Of a DNA stretch of 64,000 bases, positions 1 through 10,604 are shown in pieces (positions within the stretch are counted from its first letter, which is position 1; every line of letters begins with the position of its first letter). Source of the DNA: Acanthosoma haemorrhoidale (Eukaryota; Arthropoda; Insecta; Hemiptera; Acanthosomatidae); NCBI GenBank assembly GCA_930367205.1, contig OV884015.1, positions 2,666,001-2,730,000 on the forward strand, read 5' to 3'. A model generated the notes under the pieces. That model searched no databases, had not been told where the DNA came from, and saw only the letters and a program-made list of their open reading frames with translations. Both the position numbers and the translations under genes were made by a program.

Positions 1-2670
1 TCTTAGCTAGTACGTTAGCTCCTGCCTTATTATGTTCTCCTGATACTAAAACAAAGAAAATGTCATCAAAAAGTTAAATTTTTTTAAAAAAGAGTATTTT
101 ATAGCTGGTACGTTAGCTTCTGCCCTATTATGTTCTCCTGATACGAAAACAAGACAAATATCGTCAAAAAGTCAAATTTTTACAAAAATGCGTATTTAGA
201 GCTAGTACGTTAGCTCCTGTCCCATTATGTTCTCCTGATACCAAAACAAGGAAAATATCGTCAAAAAGTCGAATTTTTAAAAAATGCGTATTTCATAGCT
301 AGTACGTCAGCTCCTGCCCTATTATGTTCTCCTGATACGAAAACAACAAAAATATCGTCAAAAAGTCGAATTTTTAAAAAAATGGGTATTTCATAGCTGG
401 CACGTTAGCTCCTGCTCTTTTATGTTCTCCTGATACCAAAACAAAGAAAATATCGTCTAAAATTCAAATTTTTACAAAAATGCGTTTTTTATAGCTGGTA
501 CGTTACCTCCTACCCTATTATGTTCTCCTGATACGAAAACCAGGAAAATATCGTCAAAAAGTCGATTTTTCGAAAATGCGTATTTCATAGCTAGTACGTC
601 AGCTCCTGCCCCATTATGTTCTCCTGATACCAAAACAAAGAAAATATCGTCTAAAAGTTGAATTTTTAAAAAAAATGCGTATTTCTTAGCTAGTACGTTA
701 GCTCCTGCCTTATTATGTTCTCCTGATACCAAAACAAAGAAAATGTCATCAAAAAGTTAAATTTTTTTAAAAAAGAGTATTTTATAGCTGGTACGTCAGC
801 TCCTGCCCTATTATGTTCTCCTGATACGAAAACAAGACAAATATCGTCAAAAAGTCAAATTTTTACAAAAATGCGTATTTAGAGCTAGTACGTTAGCTCC
901 TGTCCCATTATGTTCTCCTGATACCAAAACAAGGAAAATATCGTCAAAAAGTCGAATTTTTAAAAAATGCGTATTTCATAGCTAGTACGTCAGCTCCTGC
1001 CCCATTATGTTCTCCTGATACGAAAACTACAAAAATATCGTCAAAAAGTAGAATTTTTAAAAAAATGGGTATTTCATAGCTGGCACGTTAGCTCCTGCTC
1101 TTTTATGTTCTCCTGATACCAAAACAAAGAAAATATCGTCTAAAATTCAAATTTTTACAAAAATGCGTTTTTTATAGCTGGTACGTTACCTCCTACCCTA
1201 TTATGTTCTCCTGATACGAAAACCAGGAAAATATCGTCAAAAAGTCGATTTTTCGAAAATGCGTATTTCATAGCTAGTACGTCAGCTCCTGCCCCATTAT
1301 GTTCTCCTGATACCAAAACAAAGAAAATATCGTCTAAAATTCAAATTTTTACAAAAATGCGTTTTTTATAGCTGGTACGTTAGCTCCTACCCTATTATGT
1401 TCTCCTGATACGAAAACCAGAAAAATATCGTCAAATAAGTCGATTTTTTAAAAAATGCGTATTTCATAGCTAGTACGGCAGCTCCTGTCCCATTATGTTC
1501 TCCTGATACCTAAACAAGAAAATATCGTCAAAAAGTTGAATTTTTAAAAAAAATGCGTATTTCTTAGCTAGTACGTTAGCTCCTACCTTATTATGTTCTC
1601 CTGATACTAAAACAAAGAAAATGTCATCAAAAAGTTAAATTTTTTTAAAAAAGAGTATTTTATAGCTGGTACGTTAGCTTCTGCCCCATCATGTTCTCCT
1701 GATACGAAAACAAGACAAATATCGTCAAAAAGTCAAATTTTTACAAAAATGCGTATTTAGAGCTAGTACGTTAGCTCCTGTCCCATTATGTTCTCCTGAT
1801 ACCAAAACAAGGAAAATATCGTCAAAAAGTCGAATTTTTAAAAAATGCGTATTTCATAGCTAGTACGTCAGCTCCTGCCCTATTATGTTCTCCTGATACG
1901 AAAACAACAAAAATATCGTCAAAAAGTCGAATTTTTAAAAAAATGGGTATTTCATAGCTGGCACGTTAGCTCCTGCTCTTTTATGTTCTCCTGATACCAA
2001 AACAAAGAAAATATCGTCTAAAATTCAAATTTTTACAAAAATGCGTTTTTTATAGCTGGTACGTTACCTCCTACCCTATTATGTTCTCCTGATACGAAAA
2101 CCAGGAAAATATCGTCAAAAAGTCGATTTTTCGAAAATGCGTATTTCATAGCTAGTACGTCAGCTCCTGCCCCATTATGTTCTCCTGATACCAAAACAAA
2201 GAAAATATCGTCTAAAATTCAAATTTTTACAAAAATGCGTTTTTTATAGCTGGTACGTTAGCTCCTACCCTATTATGTTCTCCTGATACGAAAACCAGAA
2301 AAATATCGTCAAATAAGTCGATTTTTTAAAAAATGCGTATTTCATAGCTAGTACGGCAGCTCCTGTCCCATTATGTTCTCCTGATACCTAAACAAGAAAA
2401 TATCGTCAAAAAGTTGAATTTTTAAAAAAAATGCGTATTTCTTAGCTAGTACGTTAGCTCCTGCCTTATTATGTTCTCCTGATACCAAAACAAAGAAAAT
2501 GTCATCAAAAAGTTAAATTTTTTTAAAAAAGAGTATTTTATAGCTGGTACGTTAGCTTCTGAACAATTGTGATTTCCTCATACCAAAACAAGAAAAATAT
2601 CGTCAAAAAGTCGAATTTTAAAAAAATGCGTATTTTATAGCTGGTACAATAATTCCTGCCCTATTATGTT
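1..2670. repeat. Satellite A array, block A1 (about 27 monomers of 97-98 bp)
   Basis: Head-to-tail monomers, with successive 'gct' anchors at 6, 104, 201, 298 and 396 giving spacings of 97-98 bp. Each monomer has three parts: gctagtacgttagctcctg, then attatgttctcctgatac, then an A/T-tract segment with aaaaagtcgaattttt. The window opens inside this array. Higher-order structure is visible: the variant starting tcttagctagtacgttag recurs at 1, 684, 1562 and 2440, giving units of 683 bp (7 monomers), 878 bp and 878 bp (9 monomers). The array ends at the recurrent A-to-B junction, where attatgtt runs into aattcgtagctttgatc at 2671. No gene is seen in it. Confidence 0.97.
684..2439. repeat. Two tandem 878-bp higher-order units of satellite A (9-mers)
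   Basis: The boundary variant tcttagctagtacgttagctc recurs at 684, 1562 and 2440. The preceding unit (1-683) lacks two monomers. The order of variants inside the units agrees: tagagctagtacg, then caacaaaaatatcg, then tgctcttttatg, then acctcctaccc. The extra two monomers sit near the right end of each 9-mer. Confidence 0.92.
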
Positions 2671-2690
2671 AATTCGTAGCTTTGATCATA
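2661..2690. other. Common A-to-B junction (first of twelve copies)
   Basis: The A monomer is followed as far as ctattatgtt. The sequence then continues as B with aattcgtagctttgatc, corresponding to the B stretch that follows gatgtt. The shared tatgtt means the exact crossover cannot be placed. The B part begins at 2671, 8966, 18151, 19854, 23428, 26602, 32842, 34545, 38119, 40297, 42806 and 45886. Confidence 0.93.
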
Positions 2691-3156
2691 CGATCGTATC
2701 ACGTAATATAATGAGTGCCAATGATACGGTACACAATCATATTCGACATCATTTGATGTTATGTTCACTCGTAACTTGAATCATACGATTGTATCACGTG
2801 ATACCATGAGTGCTAATGATTAAGCACACTATCTTATTCGACATCATTTGATGTTATATTCACTCGTATTTTTAATCATACGATCATATCACGTGATAGA
2901 ATGAGTGCCAATGATACAGCACACAATTATATTCGACATCATTCATGTTATATTCAATCGTAACATAAATCATACTATCGTATCACGTGATACAATCATA
3001 TTAATAAGTTAACAATCATATTCGACATCATTTGATGTTATATTTACTCGTAACTTTTCTCATACGATCGTATCACGTGAAACAATGAGTGCTAATGATA
3101 CATTATACAATCATATTCAACATCATTTGATGTTATCTTCACTCGTAACTTTCATC

Positions 3157-3176
3157 ATACGATCGTATCACGTGAT
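3157..3176. other. Twin palindrome of satellite B (representative copy)
   Basis: ATACGATCGTATCACGTGAT consists of two perfect palindromes, ATACGATCGTAT (12 bp) and ATCACGTGAT (10 bp), sharing the central AT. The second contains the E-box CACGTG within TCACGTGA, a sequence known as a binding site for basic helix-loop-helix leucine-zipper factors. The pair, or a mutated form of its left half, occurs in every B monomer. Binding by any protein is not shown by the sequence. Confidence 0.9.
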
Positions 3177-3214
3177 ACAATGAGTGCCAATGATACGGTA
3201 CACTATCATATTCG

Positions 3215-3228
3215 ACATCATTTGATGT
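3215..3228. other. Third dyad of satellite B (representative copy)
   Basis: ACATCA-tt-TGATGT is a 6-bp inverted repeat with a 2-bp centre. It lies about 40 bp after the twin palindrome, so each 95-bp monomer has three symmetric elements. Some monomers lose it (acatcattcatgttat, as in B8). Confidence 0.88.
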
Positions 3229-3309
3229 TAAATTCAGTCGTGGCTTCAATCATACGATCGTATCACGTGATATAATAAGTGGCATTGATGCGGTACGCTA
3301 TCATAATCG

Positions 3310-3350
3310 ACATCATCTGATGTTATTGATACGGTATACCAGCATGGTTG
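3310..3350. repeat. 41-bp short variant of satellite B (first of three copies)
   Basis: Between two acatca dyads the distance is 41 bp and not 95, because the stretch from atattcactcg to gtgccaa, about 54 bp with the whole twin palindrome, is missing. It reads tgatgttattgatacggta. Copies lie at 4775-4815 and 59175-59215. It is the only B form seen with no TCACGTGA core. Confidence 0.88.
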
Positions 3351-5991
3351 ACATCATTTAATGTTATATTCACTCGTAAGTTTAATCATACGATCGTATC
3401 ACGTGATACAATGAGTGCCAATGATACATTATACAATCATATTCAACATCATTTGATGTTATATTTACTCGTAACTTTCATCATACGATCGTATCACGTG
3501 ATACAATGAGTGCCAATGATACGGCACACTATCATATTCGACATCATTTGATGTTATATTTACTCGTAACTTTAATCATACGATCGTATCACGTGAAACA
3601 ACGAGTGCTAATGATACATTATACAATCATATTCAACATCATTTAATGTTATATTCACGCGAAACTTTAATCATACGATCGTATCACGTGATTGAATGAG
3701 TGCCAATGATATGGCACACAATCAAATTCGACATCATTTGATGGTATATTCACTCGTAACTTGAATCACACGATCGTATCACGTGATACAATGAGTTCAA
3801 ATGATACGGTACACAATCATATTCGACATCATTTGATGTTATGTTCACTCGTAACTTGAATCATACGATTGTATCACGTGATACCATGAGTGCTAATGAT
3901 TAGGCACACAATCATATTCGACATATTGTGATGTTATGTTCACGCGAAACTTTAATTAAACGATCATATCACGTGATTGAATGAGTGCCAATGATATGAA
4001 AAACAATCATATTTGACATCATTTGATGTTATATTCACTCGTAACTTGAATCATACGACCGTATCACGTGATTGAATAAATGCCAATGATATGGCACACA
4101 ATCATATTCGACATCATTTGATGTTATATTCACTGGTACCATGAATCATACGACCGTATCACGTGATTGAATAAGTGCTAATGATATGGCACACAATCAT
4201 ATTCGACATCATCTGATGTTATATTCACTCGTAACTTGAATCATACGATTGTATCACGTGATAAAATGAGTGCTAATGATTAAGCACACTATCTTTTTCG
4301 ACATCATTTGATGTTATATTCACTCGTAACTTTAATCATACGATCATATCACGTGATAGAATGAGTGCCAGTGATACAGCACACAATTATATTTGACATC
4401 ATTCATGTTATATTCATTCGTAACTTAAATCATACGATCGTATCACGTGATACAATAAGTTCAAATGATGCGGTACACAATCATATTCGACATCATTTGA
4501 TGTTATATTTACTCGTAACTTTTCTCATACGATCATATCACGTGAAACAATGAGTGCTAATGATACATTATACAATCATATTCAACATCATTTGATGTTA
4601 TCTTCACTCGTAACTTTCATCATACGATCGTATCACGTGATACAATGAGTTCCAATGATACGGTACACTATCATATTCGACATCATTTGATGTTATATTC
4701 ACTCGTGGCTTCAATCATAAAATCGTATCACGTGATATAATGAGTAGCAATGATGCGGTACACTATCATAATCGACATCATCTGATGTTATTGATACGGT
4801 ATACCAGCATGGTTGACATCATTTAATGTTATATTCACTCGTAAATTTAATCATACGATCGTATCACGTGATACAATGAGTGCCAATGATACATTATACA
4901 ATCATATTCAACATCATTTGATGTTATCTTCACTCGTAACGTTCATCATACGATCGTATCACGTGATACAATAAGTGCTAATGATACAGCACACTATCAT
5001 ATTTGACATCATTTGATGTTATATTCACTCGTAACTTGAATCATACGATCGTATCACGTGATACTATGAGTGCTAATGATTAGGCACACTATCTTATTTG
5101 ACATCATTAGATGTTATATTCACTCGTAACTTTAATCATACGATCATATCACGTGATACAATGAGTGCTACTGATACAGCACACAATCATATTCGACATC
5201 ATTTGATGTTATATTCACTCGTAACTTGAATCATACGATTGTATCACGTGATACAATGAGTGCTAATGATACAGTACACAATCATATTCGACATCATTTG
5301 ATGTTATATTCACTCGTAACTTGAATCATACGACCGTATCACGTGATTGAATGAATGCCAATGATATGGCACACAATCATATTCGACATCATTTGATGTA
5401 ATATTCACTCGTAACTTGAATCATACGATTGTATCACGTGATACAATGAGTTCAAATGATACGGTACACAATCATATTCCACATCATTTGATGTTATGTT
5501 TACTCGTAACTTTAATTATACGATCATATCACGTGATTGAATGAGTGCCAATGATATGACACACAATCATATTCGACATCATTTGATGTAATATTCACTC
5601 GTAACTTGAATCATACGATTGTATCACGTGATACAATGAGTGCCAATGATATGGCACACAATCAAATTCGACATTATTTGGTGTTATATTCACTCGTAAC
5701 TTGAATCACACGATCGTATCACGTGATACAATGAGTTCAAATGATACGGTACACAATCATATTTTACATCATTTGATGTTATGTTCACTCGTGACTTGAA
5801 TCATACGATCGTATCACGTGATACAATGAGTGATAATGATTAGGCACACTATCATATTCGACATATTTTGATGTTATGTTCACGCGAAACTTTAATTATA
5901 CGATCATATCACGTGATTGAATGAGTGCCAATGATATGACACACAATCATATTCGACATCATTTGATGTTATATTCACTCGTAACTTTATT

Positions 5992-6005
5992 CATACGATC
6001 GTATG
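5992..6005. other. Type I B-to-A junction palindrome (first of seven copies)
   Basis: CATACGATCGTATG is a perfect 14-bp palindrome, longer by one pair than in ordinary B monomers, where the base after ATACGATCGTAT is C. B ends here, about 7 bp follow (atcttta), and A begins at acgttagctc. Other copies end at 10604, 18750, 28905, 33441, 39193 and 60310. Confidence 0.92.
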
Positions 6006-8965
6006 ATCTTTAACGTTAGCTCTTGCCCTATTATTTTCTCCTGATACCAAAACAAAGAAAACATCTTTAAAAAGTCGAATATTAACAAAAATGCGTATTT
6101 CATAGCTAGTATGTTAGCTCCTGCCCCATTATGTTCTCCTGATACCTGAACAAGAAAATATCGTCAAAAAGTTGAATTTTTAAAAAAATGCGTATTTCTT
6201 AGCTAGTACGTTAGCTCCTGCCTTATTATGTTCTCCTGATACCAAAACAAAGAAAATGTCATCAAAAAGTTAAATTTTTTTAAAAAAGAGTATTTTATAG
6301 CTGGTACGTTAGCTCCTGAACAATTATGTTCTCCTGATACGAAATCAAGAAAAATATCGTCAAAAAGTCGAATTTTTCGAAAATGCGTATTTCATAGCTA
6401 GTACGTTAGCTTCTGCCCCATCATGTGCTCCTGATACTAAAACCAGGAAAATATCGTCAAAAAAATGAATTTTTAAAAAAATGCGTATTTCTTAGCTAGT
6501 ACGTTAGCTCCTGCCTTATTATGTTCTCCTGATACCAAAACAAAGAAAATGTCATCAAAAAGTTAAATTTTTTTAAAAAAGAGTATTTTATAGCTGGTAC
6601 GTCAGCTCCTGCCCTATTATATTCTCCTGATACGAAAACAAGACAAATATCGTCAAAAAGACTAATTTTTACAAAAATGCGTATTTAGAGCTAGTACGTT
6701 AGCTCCTGTCCCATTATGTTCTCCTGATACCAAAACAAGGAAAATATCGTCAAAAAGTCGAATTTTTAAAAAATGCGTATTTCATAGCTAGTACGTCAGC
6801 TCCTGCCCCATTATGTTCTCCTGATACGAAAACAACAAAAATATCGTCAAAAAGTCGAATTTTTAAAAAAATGGGTATTTCATAGCTGGCACGTTAGCTC
6901 CTGCTCTTTTATGTTCTCCTGATACCAAAACAAAGAAAATATCGTCTAAAATTCAAATTTTTACAAAAATGCGTTTTTTATAGCTGGTACGTTAGCTCCT
7001 ACCCTATTATGTTCTCCTGATACGAAAACCAGAAAAATATCGTCAAATAAGTCGATGTTTTAAAAAATGCGTATTTCATAGCTAGTACGGCAGCTCCTGC
7101 CCCATTATGTTCTCCTGATACCTAAACAAGAAAATATCGTCAAAAAGTTGAATTTTTAAAAAAAATGCGTATTTCTTAGCTAGTACGTTAGCTCCTGCCT
7201 TATTATGTTCTCCTGATACCAAAACAAAGAAAATGTCATCAAAAAGTTAAATTTTTTTAAAAAAGAGTATTTTATAGCTGGTACGTCAGCTCCTGCCCTA
7301 TTATGTTCTCCTGATACGAAAACAAGACAAATATCGTCAAAAAGTCAAATTTTTACAAAAATGCGTATTTAGAGCTAGTACGTTAGCTCCTGTCCCATTA
7401 TGTTCTCCTGATACCAAAACAAGGAAAATATCGTCAAAAAGTCGAATTTTTAAAAAATGCGTATTTCATAGCTAGTACGTCAGCTCCTGCCCCATTATGT
7501 TCTCCTGATACGAAAACAACAAAAATATCGTCAAAAAGTCGAATTTTTAAAAAAATGGGTATTTCATAGCTGGCACGTTAGCTCCTGCTCTTTTATGTTC
7601 TCCTGATACCAAAACAAAGAAAATATCGTCTAAAATTCAAATTTTTACAAAAATGCGTTTTTTATAGCTGGTACGTTACCTCCTACCCTATTATGTTCTC
7701 CTGATACGAAAACCAGGAAAATATCGTCAAAAAGTCGATTTTTCGAAAATGCGTATTCCATAGCTAGTACGTCAGCTCCTGCCCCATTATGTTCTCCTGA
7801 TACCAAAACAAAGAAAATATCGTCTAAAAGTTGAATTTTTAAAAAAAATGCGTATTTCTTAGCTAGTACGTTAGCTCCTGCCTTATTATGTTCTACTGAT
7901 ACCAAAACAAAGAAAATGTCATCAAAAAGTTAAATTTTTTTAAAAAAGAGTATTTTATAGCTGGTACGTCAGCTCCTGCCCTATTATGTTCTCCTGATAC
8001 GAAAACAAGACAAATATCGTCAAAAAGTCAAATTTTTACAAAAATGCGTATTTAGAGCTAGTACGTTAGCTCCTGTCCCATTATGTTCTCCTGATACCAA
8101 AACAAGGAAAATATCGTCAAAAAGTCGAATTTTTAAAAAATGCGTATTTCATAGCTAGTACGTCAGCTCCTGCCCCATTATGTTCTCCTGATACGAAAAC
8201 AACAAAAATATCGTCAAAAAGTCGAATTTTTAAAAAAATGGGTATTTCATAGCTGGCACGTTAGCTCCTGCTCTTTTATGTTCTCCTGATACCAAAACAA
8301 AGAAAATATCGTCTAAAATTCAAATTTTTACAAAAATGCGTTTTTTATAGCTGGTACGTTACCTCCTACCCTATTATGTTCTCCTGATACGAAAACCAGG
8401 AAAATATCGTCAAAAAGTCGATTTTTCGAAAATGCGTATTTCATAGCTAGTACGTCAGCTCCTGCCCCATTATGTTCTCCTGATACCAAAACAAAGAAAA
8501 TATCGTCTAAAATTCAAATTTTTACAAAAATGCGTTTTTTATAGCTGGTACGTTAGCTCCTACCCTATTATGTTCTCCTGATACGAAAACCAGAAAAATA
8601 TCGTCAAATAAGTCGATTTTTTAAAAAATGCGTATTTCATAGCTAGTACGGCAGCTCCTGTCCCATTATGTTCTCCTGATACCTAAACAAGAAAATATCG
8701 TCAAAAAGTTGAATTTTTAAAAAAAATGCGTATTTCTTAGCTAGTACGTTAGCTCCTGCCTTATTATGTTCTCCTGATACCAAAACAAAGAAAATGTCAT
8801 CAAAAAGTTAAATTTTTTTAAAAAAGAGTATTTTATAGCTGGTACGTTAGCTTCTGAACAATTGTGATTTCCTCATACCAAAACAAGAAAAATATCGTCA
8901 AAAAGTCGAATTTTAAAAAAATGCGTATTTTATAGCTGGTACAATAATTCCTGCCCTATTATGTT
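6006..8965. repeat. Satellite A array, block A2 (about 30 monomers)
   Basis: It begins with about 7 bp belonging clearly to neither family (atcttta) and enters the A monomer at acgttagctc. From about 7174 it repeats block A1, first at an offset of 7,173 bp and later at 6,295 bp. The 878-bp difference equals one 9-monomer unit, so A1 has one more higher-order unit than A2. Its first part is repeated at the start of A3 at an offset of 4,599 bp, including the variant catgtgctcctg at 6422. The base after attat at 6035 is T where most type I junction copies have G. Confidence 0.96.
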
Positions 8966-10604
8966 AATTCGTAGCTTTGATCATACGATCGTATCACGTA
9001 ATATAATGAGTGCCAATGATACGGTACACTATCATATTCGACATCATTTGATGTTATGTTCACTCGTAACTTGAATCATACGATTGTATCACGTGATACC
9101 ATGAGTGCTAATGATTAGATACACTATCTTATTTGACATCATCTGATGTTATATTCACTCGTAACTTGAATCATACGATTGTATCACGTGATAAAATGAG
9201 TGCTAATGATTAAGCACACTATCTTATTCGACATCATTTGATGTTATATTCACTCGTATTTTTAATCATACGATCATATCACGTGATAGAATGAGTGCCA
9301 ATGATACAGCACACAATTATATTCGACATCATTCATGTTATATTCAATCGTAACATAAATCATACTATCGTATCACGTGATACAATCATATTAATAAGTT
9401 AACAATCATATTCGACATCATTTGATGTTATATTTACTCGTAACTTTTCTCATACGATCGTATCACGTGAAACAATGAGTGCTAATGATACATTATACAA
9501 TCATATTCAACATCATTTGATGTTATCTTCACTCGTAACTTTCATCATACGATCGTATCACGTGATACAATGAGTGCCAATGATACGGTACACTATCATA
9601 TTCGACATCATTTGATGTTAAATTCAGTCGTGGCTTCAATCATACGATCGTATCACGTGATATAATGAGTGCCAATGATACAGCACACAATCATATTCGA
9701 CATCATTTGATGTTATATTCACTCGTAACTTGAATCATACGATTGTATCACGTGATACAATGAGTGCTAATGATACAGCACACAATCATATTCGACATCA
9801 TTTGATGTTATATTCACTCGTAACTTGAATCATACGACCGTATCACGTGATTGAATGAATGCCAATGATATGGCACACAATCATATTCGACATCATTTGA
9901 TGTTATGTTCACGCGAAACTTTAATCATACAATCATATCACGTGATTGAATGAATGCCAATGATATGGCACACAATCATATTCGACATCATTTGATGTAA
10001 TATTCACTCGTAACTTGAATCATACGATTGTATCACGTGATACAATGAGTTCAAATGATACGGTACACAATCATATTCCACATCATTTGATGTTATGTTT
10101 ACTCGTAACTTTAATTATACGATCATATCACGTGATTGAATGAGTGCCAATGATATGACACACAATCATATTCGACATCATTTGATGTTATATTCACTCG
10201 TAACTTGAATCATACGATTGTATCACGTGATACAATGAGTGCCAATGATATGGCACACAATCAAATTCGACATTATTTGGTGTTATATTCACTCGTAACT
10301 TGAATCACACGATCGTATCACGTGATACAATGAGTTCAAATGATACGGTACACAATCATATTTTACATCATTTGATGTTATGTTCACTCGTGACTTGAAT
10401 CATACGATCGTATCACGTGATACAATGAGTGATAATGATTAGGCACACTATCATATTCGACATATTTTGATGTTATGTTCACGCGAAACTTTAATTATAC
10501 GATCATATCACGTGATTGAATGAGTGCCAATGATATGACACACAATCATATTCGACATCATTTGATGTTATATTCACTCGTAACTTTATTCATACGATCG
10601 TATG
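8966..10604. repeat. Satellite B array, block B2 (about 17 monomers)
   Basis: Its left part matches the start of B1 at an offset of 6,295 bp and then 6,390 bp, so one extra 95-bp monomer is present here. Its right part matches the end of B1 at an offset of 4,599 bp. B2 therefore looks like B1 with its middle removed. From about 9.2 kb to the end it is also repeated in B6 at an offset of 18,301 bp. It includes the variant in which tacaatcatattaataag replaces the usual spacer (about 9380). It ends at a type I palindrome (10591-10604). Confidence 0.95.

Larger units (their letters stand above)
2671..6005. repeat. Satellite B array, block B1 (about 35 monomers of about 95 bp)
   Basis: This is the longest B block. 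Successive catacgatcg anchors lie at 3061, 3156 and 3251, so the period is 95 bp. A well-preserved monomer has ATACGATCGTATCACGTGAT at 3157-3176 and the dyad ACATCA-tt-TGATGT at 3215-3228. Two copies of an aberrant 41-bp short monomer lie at 3310-3350 and 4775-4815. They sit inside a longer internal repeat of about 1.46 kb. The block ends just after the 14-bp palindrome CATACGATCGTATG (5992-6005), the type I B-to-A junction. Confidence 0.96.

Noticed and set aside
472..732. 86-codon minus-strand reading frames in family A (eight positions) as genes
   Set aside because: They recur with the satellite unit, consist of three copies of the monomer in one frame, and a single extra A near 32106 breaks the equivalent frame. 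No start context or similarity to a known protein is apparent.
1..2670. CRISPR array
   Set aside because: Repeats are contiguous, 97-98 bp long and vary throughout; there are no short fixed repeats separated by unique spacers.
3157..3176. Budding-yeast-type point centromere (CDEI-CDEII-CDEIII)
   Set aside because: The CDEI-like ATCACGTG is present, but I see no CDEIII-like element at a suitable distance, and long tandem satellites are not the structure of point centromeres.
4365..4553. 62-codon plus-strand frames in family B (also at 20373, 24612, 35064, 40721)
   Set aside because: These are read-throughs of two B monomers; they depend on a local variant (acatcattcatgttat) and have no gene-like features.
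2671..6005. CENP-B box in family B
   Set aside because: I looked for the TTCG....A..CGGG pattern in consensus monomers of A, B and C and found no convincing match.
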